DNA of 64,000 bases from Dipetalonema caudispina (Eukaryota > Nematoda > Chromadorea > Rhabditida > Onchocercidae): NCBI GenBank assembly GCA_013365325.1, contig JABVXV010000072.1, positions 124,001-188,000 on the forward strand. Reading direction: 5' to 3'. This document shows, piece after piece, positions 23,550 through 36,100 of this stretch (position 1 is the stretch's first letter; every line of letters starts with the position of its first letter). A program made the translations under genes and the position numbers. The notes under the pieces are model-generated. The model made no database searches. It had not been told where the DNA came from and was given only the letters and a program-made list of their open reading frames with translations.

Positions 23550-24444
23550 AATTTCCATTGTGGTTTTCATCTGTATATGAAGTTAAAAAGTGTAAGAATG
23601 CACCGAACATTTATCTAAATTGGCAGTTAAAAGCATAAATGAAATGTTGCAGTTATTACGAGGGAAAAACGTTAAAAAGACGCAATCGATTGGGCAATCA
23701 AAAGAGTAATTGTTTGGGAATGACGCGACATTTGTGAGCTTCAACCTTTTCGCTTCCTTCACTGATCACCAGCTGTGATTATAAACTTTTGCTTTTTTGA
23801 ATGCTAAATATGCATTTGTATTCATGTTAGTGCAAACAGTTGAAATTGGAGGGGATAGATTTTTGCTGTCGTCACGTATAAATCTAGTAATTTTTCTTTG
23901 CTTCGTTGCAAATTTAGACATTCAATCCTAATGTTAAAAATTTTTAAATTGTGGATTTGTTATAAAATATTTTTATCAATGGGATAAAAGTTATTAATTC
24001 CGTGAAATCTTTCATTAAAAAGCAAAGTTCTGACATAATATGAAATTCACAGAAGTCAAAGATTAGGATCAAAGTTGATTGATTGGTCAGCAAATAAATT
24101 AGTAAATGAGCTGTGCATTAACAAAATATATTAAGATTTATTGTCTGCGGACGAAACAACAACATTTCGATAAGTCAGCTACGATTGGTAATCAAGTATC
24201 AACAATTGGCTGGAAACCAATTGAGTGGTATTTGAATTTCCCAATGAATGCTTCAAAATAACGAAAATAGAATTCATTTTCAATTAAATGAAATTTTGAC
24301 ATGAAACGTATTGTTTACATCTTGTAACAATTCATTTTTTCACATAATTGCATATTCTTTATTAACATTTTATATCAATATTTCTACGTGTTTCTGAACG
24401 GTCGGTAATTTCATTCAGTAAGAAAAGAAAACGGAAAAACAACA
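23550..24444. other. Intergenic region
   Basis: AT-rich; no ORF, RNA gene or repeat that I can support. Confidence 0.55.
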
Positions 24445-26795
24445 ATGGGAGAAGAATATGAAGCATTGGGTCCGGCCGGAGTTGGTTTGTTATACCTTTT
24501 TACATTTCATTTTGATTTTTGTCACTAATTCTTACGGTAATTTTTAACCTTTATAAAAAGAAGAAGAAAAACTGGTTGAGATTTTTCTAACATATCAATT
24601 TTCTCTTTACGTTATTTTCTTCTTTTACATGTCACTCTCTGTATACCTTTTAATCGTTGGATATTGTTTTGTAAAGATGATTGAAATGGATGATTAGGTT
24701 AAGTAGGCCTGTTTTAAATAGTGTAAAATTACACCTTAATAAAGGAGTATGTCCCTTTCACGTAATTTACATCAATTAGAAATACGTCATATAATCGTTC
24801 GTTGTAATTTATTTTCTTTTTTTTTTTCAAATTTCCTTTCACCATAAATCTTTCAATCTTTTTTTTTTCTTATGATAAAACAGCAGAATAATTAATTACC
24901 TAATGTTATCAGATGATATTTTAAAATTGTTTCTTTCTCCAAATTAGAAATTTTCGTTTTAAATAATTCCGTGATTTTCAGTAATTTATTATTATTATTA
25001 CTTATTTTTTTTTTTCAAGTATTATTATCACAACTTTTCTCTTCACTTTTACAGTACCACCAGCACCACCTCCAATTCAATTTTCTTCACCACAACCTCC
25101 TCCATCTAGTCCTGGACAACCCCAAGTATTTCAATTTCCTCCAGCCGTACCTGCATTACCTCTGTCACCATTAGCACCTGGTGAGCAAAACAAACAATTA
25201 ATAGCTGAAAAAAAGGTAATCATAAATTTTAGCGCTTCCTTTTTTTTTTTTTTTTTTTTTTTTTCATTCTTTCTTCCTAACACTAAATAGAGTTTGATGA
25301 TTTAGATGTAATCCCAATCACTTAATCATTACTAAAAAATTTTTATTCTTGATGTTAATTATTCTTTAATTAAAAAATAATACAGTGATATATTCCTTTT
25401 TTTGCAATTTATATGCATATTATAAAACAAATGTTGAATAGCAAATTAATGAAACGTTAGAAAGCTTCCTAATTTAGTCCAACAATTATCAAAATTGTTA
25501 ATTTCGAACTTTCAGAGTGAAGTCGACGATAAAGCAAAAGATGAAAGAAGTATTATATTTAATGAAATAATTTTGCACTTTGCTAATTTTATATTTTTTA
25601 AAACATACCAAAAGCTATAAAAAAGAAAAAGGAAGGAAAGGGAAAAGGATGGAAGAGGTAGGAAAAAAAGAGAGGAATAAGTGATAAAAATTGATAAAAA
25701 ATGGTAAAAAATTTTTAAAAAAAAAAAAAAAAAAAATCAGTGTATATTACAAATTTTATTTATTTATTTATTTTGTAAGAAAATATATAATAAAAGAAGA
25801 AAGTATTCATTCATTTATATATTAAAATTTAAAAGAAAAATCATAAACTATGATTGATGTAAATGGTAAATAATATGAGGCTTAATTAATTTACATTTAT
25901 AAAGTTAAAATTAATTTGAAATCGAACCCTTGAAATAATATTAATAGAAAGGAGAAATGAAAATGCTACAGCACTCATTTTTTAAACGATCCGTTTTGAG
26001 AAATTAAGCCTAATACCATAATTTTTACCTATACAATTACCTTTAAATGTGTATAATTCTTCCAAAAAAAAAAACCCAAAATAATCTTTAGATGGCAGAT
26101 TACCTAATCCAAATTATCCTAATGCCACAACTATTCTTCTTTTATTATTATTATTATCATTGCTCATCAAGACTTATTATTTGAAGACAAATAATTATAC
26201 ATTTGAAACATTCCATTATTAATATCATTCTTATCAATTTCATGTTATATATTACCAAATATGCATTTCCAAAACACTTCATTTATATTATCTTCTACCA
26301 TTTTAATATTTATATATATAAAAAAAAAAAAAACACTTCCATTATCTATTTTATTGTTCCTTAATATTATTTAATTTAATAAATTCTCTTCGATTATTTG
26401 AATATTATAGTACCATTTAGGCTTATTAATATAATTCGATTATCTTTTCATATCATCAATATGTATGATTCTTACATAAATAACCCAAGTAATCATCCTT
26501 TCAGCTTATCTTATTAGGTATTTAGTATTTTTGATTTAATATATAATGTTATTTTAATATTTCTTTCTTCCTTCATTTTCCCTTCTTAATATATAATTCA
26601 GATTTAATTTAAATTTTTCTTTCGGCAGAAGAAGATGAAGGTACCAGTAGTGTTGGTTGTTTGGTAGCATGCCTTGTTCTATTTATAATGATATTCATCG
26701 GTGTCGTATTGGTTGCATTTTTGATTATATTATTATATACAAAATGTTTCGGTTATCCAACATGTTCATGGCTTAAAACTTTCAAATTATTTTAA
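24445..26795 (+). CDS. Small proline-rich single-pass membrane protein, nematode, unknown function
   Basis: Four exons join in phase: 24445-24484, 25055-25215, 25516-25549, 26629-26795 (TAA); about 133 aa. The ATG opens MGEEYEALGPAG. Exon 2 encodes a Pro-rich stretch (VPPAPPPIQFSSPQPPPSSP) with Pro-Pro motifs that could bind SH3/WW domains. A charged linker (KKSEVDDKAKDERKEDEG) is followed by one strong transmembrane helix (CLVACLVLFIMIFIGVVLVA and on to LYTKC) and a short Cys/Trp/Phe tail (FGYPTCSWLKTFKLF). There is no signal peptide, so the Pro-rich N terminus is probably cytosolic, with juxtamembrane cysteines available for palmitoylation (inference). The microexon of 34 nt is supported by acceptor, donor and phase. 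I recognise no family. Confidence 0.65.
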
Positions 26796-26952
26796 AAATC
26801 ATATGGAAAATCCATTTGACTATCAACAATTCACAATATTCCCAGTGATATATTTGTGTATTTTTATATGCATAATTCCAAACAAATTGTAAATCAATCC
26901 TCCGAAATTACAAAAAAATTTCATTTTTGATTAAAAAAAAAAAAAAAGAACA

Positions 26953-26958
26953 AATAAA
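26953..26958 (+). terminator. Poly(A) signal candidate
   Basis: AATAAA about 160 bp downstream of the membrane-protein stop codon. Confidence 0.35.
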
Positions 26959-28297
26959 TAATTTTCCTGAATGATTCATTCGTACAGTTTCATTAATTTG
27001 AATCCTCATCACTAACCTAATTTAATCGTTTCGTCTAATGCAATCCATTAATGAAATTTCGCTTTTTTTTTTTTTACATACCCACTGGAACAATTTCGTC
27101 TCTTCTCATTCGCGTTATTTTCTTATTCATTTTGTCAATCTGGTTAAAAATTTAGTATGAAATCTTACTAACATACTTATTACAGTTATAACAATGGATA
27201 TCTAATTATCAAATTTGAAAGCGTTGATAATTTCCCCAAGCACCAAATAAATATCAACAATATATTTTCATCATTTATGAGTATTTTTCCTCAAATTCAG
27301 TCAATCTGTGAAATTTTATGAATTTTCTAATCTTTTCAAAAAATTAATATAAAATGATGAAAACATATGCCACTTGCTGAGGTTTAAAAATGATCACAGA
27401 CCCACTTATTAATATGAATTAATGTGTTAACTTCATCAATTATTCATTAAACTATGAAAATTAAATCTTTTTCTACATAGAACTAGTTACCAATCAGTCA
27501 TATATATCACAACAATCGTTCAACAGTACGTGAAAACAGTAAATATTTAATGCCAGTTGAATAAGACTGAAAATGTTAAATGTAAAATATATAAATCAAA
27601 TGAATGTTGGAGAGATGGGCAAAACAGACATTTTTGGGTATTAGTATGGCAGAAATCAGTAGAAAATATTGTAACAAATTCATCACAATAACAAGCAAAT
27701 GAACATTGAAATAAACAATGAAGAAATATCAAAATATACAACTTTTGCTTTTAGTACAATGACAATAACTATCTAATAATAGATAACTTAAATAATATTA
27801 GACAACTATTATTATTTTCGTGAAAATATAGTCACTAATTACTGTATCACTGTTACTGTATAGCAACAATAATAGTAAGTATTCAAAATAAAACAAAATT
27901 TGATCAGAATCGACGACTCTAATTTTCTAGTTTTCTTTTTACATGGCTTCTTTCCTGCTATTTCTATGAATCCAATTTATCGGGCAGTCCTTAATACTTA
28001 TTAAAATCCAGTGAACTAACAAAAGTTTCATTGTGAAACTATTTAGCAAGCAGTACACTGCACACAAAAACAATCATTTCGGCCTGATTTCGTTAACAGT
28101 ATGCAACGGATGAGTTGTGTAGGGATAGAAAACATAATCCTAAAAATTTTAGATAGAAAAAAAAATTTAGCCAAGATCTGATTAATACCAAACAATCGTG
28201 CTGTGGCAAATGAACTGAAATCAAGCCTAGAAGTCATATTCAATGTACACAAATTCCACAAATTCACAAAATGTTCTAATTACAGAAGTGTTATTAA
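26959..28297. other. Convergent intergenic region
   Basis: AT-rich DNA between the converging membrane-protein gene and ADO. Minus-strand ORFs at 27547-27741 and 28043-28267 have no recognisable motif or splice context. Confidence 0.5.
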
Positions 28298-29990
28298 TCA
28301 AAGTTCGTTAATTTTCTCATAGGGTAAAAGTTGACAATAATAATCCTCTGGTTCGGCAATTTTTTGTAGCAAACATATTTGCTTTAATTTTGGATTTTGT
28401 ATAGCATTTTTAAAGTAAGTGCATGGCTTATCACCGTAACCGGGCATTAGTAAATCAAAAAATGCTGTACCATCTTCAAGTGGTGCCAAAGAATGAATGT
28501 TACCAAATTTAGGACCCAAATATACGCAATCATCACTAAGCCAACGATTACTGATACCTTCGAATCTGTAAAATTTAAGCTTATATTTATGAAGTGTCAT
28601 AAAAACACAAAATTTCGAGTAATATCGACAAGATAAAAAAAAGAATTCCTTTTTTCTATTCAAATCAGCAATGAATACCATTGTACGGTATAAAAATCGA
28701 AGAAAAGTCAAAATATATGTCTTCGGAACTTCTAAAAGTCAGTTAAGAAATTAATGGAGTAACTGGCAACAACCATCCAATCTTAACAGTTATCTTATAA
28801 CTTCTTAAATAGCTCTTAATTAAGAGGAAATTCCATAACTAATAACGTGAGCTTCGTTCAGAAGTAGACATGTGATTAGGTCGCCACAGAAAGACACGCT
28901 GTACTGAATGCCGAAGCAATCGTATTGTATTCGCTTACGAGAAAAAGAACCATAAAAATTTTAAAATCGTAGAAATGAAAAAATGAAATCACCTGGCAAT
29001 AGTAGCGTTGGATGATAGAGCGTTCGATTTTTTCAGTGCTTCACGTTCGTTCTGAGAAAGTTCGGTATAAGAATTAATTGCTAGAGCACCACGAAGAACT
29101 TTAACAAATCCGTACATGTCAGGATGATCGTGTAACGGGAACGGGAAATCACAACTTTTGAAGCCAAATAAGCAGGCATGAATATGCTCGGATTCATAAA
29201 TATCGACATAATACACTGGAGCTGTCATCGACTCAAGACCTATAATGTATCGAATCGCATTACATTAAATGGTTGGTTGCATCTCGTGGAAAGAAAAAAT
29301 TCTATTTGACAGGCAAACAGAATAAAGTTTTCCAGGAACAATTATTAACATTATTTGGAGATATCCAACCTTCATCTGGAACATCCATCTTCGTATCATC
29401 CATGTTCAGCTTTTTTTACTGCCGATCACATGAATACACGTTGAACGTATGTACGCGGTAACATAGATTTGGCAAAAAATCCATAATATCACCTATCGAA
29501 CGTATCGTCTAATCTATCCGTTAGTTAAACTACCAGTTCTTCAGACTAAATGCTTTTAACTGAATAAGATACCATATAAACGTTTTCTAAATTGATCGAA
29601 GCTACCAGGTATATATCCCACAGTATGTCCAAATTATCCATTCACTTTCATTCTAGCACCCCGTTGAGGTTAAAAATTTATAGCAAGAACTAAGCCAATG
29701 TTGCTGTTTGAAAAGTAATTTTGATATTAAATCAACAACCTAAACATACCACGTATTACGTGTAGAAAACAATCTTTGTAAAACAAACCAAGACGATCCG
29801 GAAGAACCGCACCAAGCATATCAAGGGTAAGAGTGGATACAAGCCGACGAGCACGTTCAGATAACATTTCCTCTTCCACTGTACAAGTGTTAACACCATC
29901 TGTGACAGTGTTTGCTAACTTCAACTGTGTTAATCTCTCGGATATTGCCGATACTTCACGTAGGAATAGACGCAATCCCTGCTGTGACAT
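28298..29990 (-). CDS. ADO: Cysteamine / N-terminal cysteine dioxygenase (ADO) homologue
   Basis: Minus-strand gene. Well-supported exons are 29239-28993 and 28565-28298 (TGA); the first exon runs from 29990 (MSQQGLRLFLREV) to about 29760; a short middle exon near 29403-29345 is less certain. ADO is a cupin Fe(II) thiol dioxygenase; the family oxidises cysteamine and N-terminal Cys of proteins, acting as an oxygen sensor. Evidence: a cupin core with the iron-binding His-x-His in PFPLHDHPDMYGFVKVLRG (family PLHDHPGMHG.LKVLYG), the third His ligand in FGNIHSLAPL (family NIHxI), then GTAFFDLLMPGY with CTYF, and a C-terminal EPEDYYCQLLPY. The two donor options of exon 1 (after 29760 or 29750) need different middle exons. 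An in-frame Met also exists at 30008. Confidence 0.87.
29345..29403 (-). other. Uncertain middle exon of ADO
   Basis: The stretch coding LNMDDTKMDVPDEG would bridge exon 1 (donor at 29760, phase 0) and exon 3 (acceptor at 29240, phase 1). The donor within GAAG|GTTGG fits; the acceptor is a weak AAAAAAG. It could instead be intron. Confidence 0.35.
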
Positions 29991-30008
29991 GATTTTTGAA
30001 ATAATCAT

Positions 30009-31730
30009 AGAATGCTGTTATGCACTGAACGTTCTTAAAAAGAAGAAAAAGATTAATTAGCAACAAAAAATTTGAAAATGACTAGCCAAAATTAAATTAG
30101 AACTATGTTAATTGTTCGAAAACGTTTCAATTAAAGATCGAATGTACAAAGGGTTTTCAATGTATTGAAATTAATAGATATTAAACTAAATGAAATAAAG
30201 AATTAAAATTAAACAAGAATAATACAGAAGTAAAATACAAAATTGACTAGACAAAATTGATTTAAAATTATATCAACATAAACATCAAACATTCTAATGT
30301 TTAATGACTAGATTTAACATATATTACTTTGTACAAACAAATAAAAATTAATTCTAGATTACAATAACTAGGGAATTAGTAGTATTTGACATTGGAAATC
30401 AGTAATAATAATTCGACCAGCAATTATTACTTAGTAACAATTAGGTATAAGCACTGATTAGAAACTAGTAATTGTAGTTGATAATAATTAAATTTAAAAT
30501 GTTAAATTAACACATATAATTTTATTTTTTCTTATTCTGATAAATCAAAATAAAATTAACATTGTGGAATGTTTAACACATGTTAAGTAAGTAAATGAAG
30601 GAAAAAATGATCTAAGACTTCGTACTGTTTTCTAATATATCAATAAGAAACAAGAAAAAATTCTTTTTCATTTCAAATATTTAAAATAACACATGGCATC
30701 ATTCATCAGTGAAAGTGAAACAGAAGTTAAGAAATGAAAAGAAATGATGCGATGTATAAATATATTAGTAACATACATAAGACAAGAAATGGAACTGTTA
30801 ATCATCAGCAAAATGAAAAACATTAAAAGATGTAAATGTTAAAATTACCAATTATTTTATGCTTAGTAATAATTAGATATTAAGTTTACATGTGATATAA
30901 TAATAGAATTTATATTTATAATAAATAAGATTGTAAAAGTGGTAGTCAAGAAAAAAATTTTTTAAACTGTCAATTTTATTGCATAATAATTCATTCAGCT
31001 GTTGTTGTAATTAAAATTATTATGAAATATAACTCATAATTATAGCTCATAATTATTTTTTCTTTCTTTTTCTTTTTTTTATCTTTATTTCTACATTTTC
31101 ATAGTTATTTTCTTTCTAGTGAACATTGATTGTTACAAAAATTAGTTATATACATAAACAAATAAATAACAGAATAATAATAAAAGTAAGTAAGTACGTA
31201 AAGTGAGAGAAAAAAAAAAGTAAACTAAACATTTACATATGTAAGCAAACAAACAAATAAAGATTTAAACTTGGATAAATAAATAAATCTGTAAATAAAT
31301 AAAGCTTTGTACGATTAATTAAAACTAAATATATCTAATTATTGTGAATATAATAAAAATAAGAAGAAAGAATATAGCATCATAAATGCTATAACTGTAA
31401 TTATTGATGTCAAACTATGCATACTTTTAAAATCAAACATTCTTCGAAAAGAAAGAATAAAGCTCCCACCTAAATGTAATAGTGCAAAAAGTCTACGTGA
31501 GACATTTCATTGCTATTCATCGTTAATGAATATTTAGATAATTAAGTAAGAATATAAGGAGATGTAAACAAATGTTTGAATGATGATTAAATAAAGGAAT
31601 AGGAAAATAAACATAGTGAGTAGATAAAGCAATAAATTAGTGGACAAATAAATATATAAGCATAGAAGTAAATAATTGAATAAATGATTAATTAAATTAA
31701 TGAATGAAAGCCAAAAAGTGAAAGCGATAT
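30009..31730. other. Very AT-rich intergenic region upstream of ADO
   Basis: About 1.7 kb of AAATAA-rich DNA with many short AATAAAT/GTAAGTAAG-like repeats. No gene, RNA or ordered repeat is supported. Confidence 0.55.
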
Positions 31731-31771
31731 CCCACCACTCTAACTACGCCAATCTAACCATCTTTGAGGAC

Positions 31772-31808
31772 ACGTGAAATTCCAACTCCATCCAGGAATA
31801 TTTCACGT
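31772..31808. other. Stem-loop in a GC-richer island
   Basis: ACGTGAAATTCC at 31772-31783 pairs with GGAATATTTCACGT at 31795-31808 across an 11-nt loop, with a two-base bulge. It sits in a locally GC-richer patch (about 31735-31855) inside an AT desert. It could be a structured RNA, a protein-binding palindrome or an element end. No function can be assigned. Confidence 0.4.
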
Positions 31809-32501
31809 TTTAGCGTTATGAGAATGGACCAGTTGGTTTTAGTTCACTTTGACAATTCTGAAAAAATCATATTTAATTATTTCATTAAATTTTTTCTTTT
31901 TTTTTTTTTTTCAAGAAAGTTTCGAATTATTGTTTCGTTTTAGTATATGTTTGAAGTATCAAATACAATTACTATTCCATACTATTTTATAAATCTTTCA
32001 TTACTCCATGCTATCACACAAATTTTATTCAAACATTTTTCTTCCTCATCAATATTCTTGCCCTTTTTCTAAAGATATCCTAAATGTGTCAGTTGCACTA
32101 ATCTTAAACTTTTGTATTGCTTTTTTTTTTTTTTTTTTCATTTTTGATCTCTAAGTATTACTTCCAGTTATTAGTTTTTCTCAAAAATTCTTATATCATT
32201 ATTGCTTTCTGTTGATGTCGAATTTTTCCTGTTTTATTATAGAAACATGCAGTCACGTGCATGAAACTTTGTTTGTTTTGTTTTACTCCCTTTTTCTTCC
32301 TCTCTCTCTCTCTCTCCCTTCCTTCTCTTCACTCTCTTTCTATTTCTCGGCTAACTGCATGCAAAGAGTAAAAGTGTTTATTTTTGGAAATACATCATGA
32401 AATTTTGCTATTTTCGATATTTTAAAAAATTTAGTAAATTTGTTACGATGATGCAAAAATAAATGGTAGAATTATGAATGGAGTAGAGATGTTGATTGCT
32501 A

Positions 32502-32700
32502 ATGATAAGTATCAAGAAATCTTGAATCATAAGTGATAAGCAATGATATGCATCAAGAAATCTTGAATCATAAGTGATAAGCAATGATATGCATCAAGAA
32601 ATCTTGAATCATAAGTGATAAGCAATGATATGCATCAAGAAATCTTGAATCATAAGTGATAAGCAATGATATGGATCGAGAAATCTTGAATCATAAGTTG
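32502..32700. repeat. Tandem repeat, 41-bp unit, about 4.8 copies
   Basis: A 41-bp unit beginning ATGATATGCATCAAGAAATC recurs at 32543, 32584, 32625 and 32666 with near-perfect identity; a partial variant copy begins near 32502 and the last copy diverges after 32700. The near identity of the inner copies suggests recent expansion. It lies upstream of the xylosyltransferase gene. Confidence 0.95.
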
Positions 32701-33100
32701 TAGTGTTAGCGTGTTTTAAGACTCTTGAATGAACTGTTATACTCAAATGTTTTCTGGAATCTCTCACCTCCTTCCAAACAACAAGGAAGATTTACTGTGT
32801 AAATGTTATACCGTATAAAAAAATATGAGAATTATGTACTGTACAAATTTATCCGGATGATATACTGTATAAAATAAATTAGAATGGGGAAATAAATTAA
32901 ATCAGTAGCTAAATTAGAAGTTAATAAAATTAAAATAAAATAAATTAGAAGCTTATTTGTAGAATTAAAAGGGTAATAAAAAGATGCGAAGGTGATATTC
33001 TTGTGGACAGCAGCATTTTTACAAAGTTTTGTCCATAAAAAAGTGTTACTGTAATGAATCCAAAATATGTTGAATAAAAAGTAAAGTGAAATTATTTCAG

Positions 33101-33130
33101 ATGGAGATGGTGAATGAAATTACGAAACAA
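33101..33130 (+). other. Possible 5' exon of the xylosyltransferase gene
   Basis: A TTATTTCAG acceptor is directly followed by ATG and ten codons (MEMVNEITKQ), then a strong donor GTAAGTGAT. It is either a leader-spliced first exon or 5' UTR. Joining to an AG at about 33177 (ending GTCAAG) would keep frame with the Met at 33181, but that acceptor is weak. Confidence 0.4.
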
Positions 33131-33180
33131 GTAAGTGATATTGGCAATAAAAGGTAGATTACATATGGGTCAAGATACTA

Positions 33181-36100
33181 ATGAGAATAGCGATGTATTG
33201 GATACGATGTGTTGTAACATATCGTAGGATTGGCTATATAATATTATTTGTATTTTTCTGTAATCTTATCTTGATCGCACGATTTGTTGATTGGCAATTA
33301 CCTATACAGATAATTAATTTACAGGTATATTTTCATGCTTCAAATTATCTTTTGTTTCAAAAAAGATTCGAATTTTTACTTTTTAATTTTTGAGATTAAA
33401 ATTAGATATAGTTTTGCTAGATTATATTCGAAAGTGATATTGCATTTGAATTTCCAAAATTTCGTTCTGTAGCTAATGTTCAAATTTCTTAAATTCAATT
33501 TTGAAATTGAACTTACTTAGATTTTATTTTAAAATTTTCGGAGTTAAATTTTAGTATTGACATTGAGTTCGATCCTCTAAAATTTAATTCTGGAATCATA
33601 CTTGTATTAGAACTTTTTAAACGAATCTTGAAATTAGGAGCAGTAATAAAACGGATTATTGGATATGAATGGTGAATAGTTATACCATTGGTACTAGATG
33701 TTATCGTATTTTTAGGCCACTATTGTCTTGTAATGCCTTGTAATTCAAATCTTCACTTGTTGCTTGCAATGAATTGTTAAGTGAGTACAGTACTAAGTAA
33801 TACGTAATTAATTGGAACAGGTAATACAGCTATTTAGCAAAGCGTTGCAAGATTGCGCCTAGTTTCAATTAATTTTGACTCATTTATCAATTTCATTTTT
33901 TTTTGTAAAAATGACAAATTGTTATGAACATAGAATATTAATGTAGCGGTGTTATTAAGTTAAGGATAGACTGAAATTAAAATTAATAAAAGTCGAATAA
34001 AGTAAAAAGAATCAACGGGAATGAATGAATTGTGGACTGAAATTAGATCATATTAAAATGAAATCTGTTAACAAATATAAACGAGTCCCTGAATAATTTC
34101 AAATGAATTCCTATGCTTAAATCAAATAAGTTTTATTTAAGGATATCGTTTGGGTTGATAATGGTGGAATAGATCAATCGCAAATTGTTGTCGACAAGTT
34201 TCCATCATGTGAACTTCTTTCTGGATCATTGACAGTAAATGCTTTATCCAGAATGAAAACGGAGGAATGTCGCGCAAGAGCTCGTGATATCGTTTGTAAT
34301 ATTAATCAGCTGATACCTGATTCACTTCCGAATACATGTCCGAAATACGGTTAGATTGCAGTCTATATAATTCAAAATTAAAAACGAAATGAGCAGAGTA
34401 AATGAATGTTTCGTATGTTAGAAATATTTAGAATGATAAAAGTTTCCCCGAACTTGAGATATATTCATTCTTAAATGTTTATCTATAAATATCTGAAGCT
34501 CGAGGAAACTTTCTTGTTTGCTGATGAAATGCATAGCAACATCTAGAAAAGTGGGATATTTGAAATTTGATTTTTAAACAGTCAGACTGTTAGCTACATT
34601 TCTCAAGTTATCGGAAAATATATTTTGTTCGATATGAAATATTATTTGGTCAAATTTATTGAAATAAGAAAATCACAATGAATTTAATTTTGACCATCTT
34701 TCAAATTATGTCATACAACTTGGTTATTTTAGATGATAAGTTACGTGGTCATTACATGGGTTGTTTTGAAGATTCACTAAATTCTCGCCTTCTTAATGGA
34801 CATCTTTACATATTTAAGAATAATTCACCGTCTTATTGTGTAACTATGTGTCTTCGAGCAGGCTACAGTTTCGCAGGTTAGCATTTGGTAGACTTTTCAT
34901 TTAAACAATCGTAGCCTTTCAAATGATTTATTTGCTCCAAGATTGTTGTCGTTACTTGTGCAATTTCTTTTTTTTTTTTTTTTTTGTTTTAGTATGAATT
35001 ATACATTGCAGAGCTTCCCGGGAAAAAGATCCACGATATTGTTGTTCCTCAATCTGTTTCTTAGAATTCACCGTTTATACTTTTTCTAGATGGATTAGGA
35101 TTTATCTGTGAAAGACGGAAATTTTGAGATTATTTTGTTGTTCAGCTACTGAATATCGTGACGAATGTTTCTGTGGTGACACTTTGACAAATACTGTTTC
35201 ACTTCCGGATGTATCATGCGAACAATATCACTGCGATGATAATAGCTTGTTTTGTGGTGGTTATAATGCAGCTGCTGTTTATCGTACCGGTGTAATTGGT
35301 AAGAATTGAAGATTTTAATAGTTTTATGAATAATTAAAATTCTTAGGGCATGTTATTTAGAAGCAGTAGTTTAAGATGACTTTACGAGTGATTTTTCCTT
35401 TTTATTTGTTACTTTCGTACGTTGTGCAGAATAGAAAATGAATAGAGAGAATATTAGAGTTAGCGGTAATAAGAATAAAAAGATAGACTGAAGTGATAAA
35501 TAAGGAGCAAGTTAGGACGATAAAAAATTGTGGTAAGCATTAAAGGATAGAATGAAATGATATGTTAGCACTAATATTAGGAATTAACTAACGACCATAT
35601 TTTAAGGAGAAGTAAGCTAGATGGTGAAATTAAAAATAAAGAGAATCAAAAATAAGAAAAGAATACATGAGTAATAAATAGTGATGTGATATTTATCAAT
35701 ACGATAACGGAGAAATGATGAGATAGCATAGGAATTCGCACTAGTGGTAAAGTATTCAAATTCATAATGATAAGAATAAAGTTTGCAATTTTTGCCCATA
35801 AAGAAATGTATGTATGATGCTTTTATTTTCAATTTAAATAATTATGATCGAGTACTGCTGCAATCCCAGCTATGAATGATGAAAAATGCTTCATCCGTAA
35901 TCTCTTACGACATAATCTTTGTCTCCTTTTTTTTAGAAAAGCCTCTCTTGGTAATTAATTATACTAAACCAGACGCCAGTGTGCCAAATGTGCAGATTTT
36001 ATTTCTTTTACAGCTGAATGGACGAAACAGTCGACAGGTAGGCAGAAAAACTTTTGAGATCGACTGTTTGTGTGGTAAAAGGAATTTACAATAATTTTAG

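Noticed and set aside
26480..26500. AACCCAAGT resembling part of the spliced-leader sequence
   Set aside because: Only a few bases match and no donor or SL RNA fold follows.
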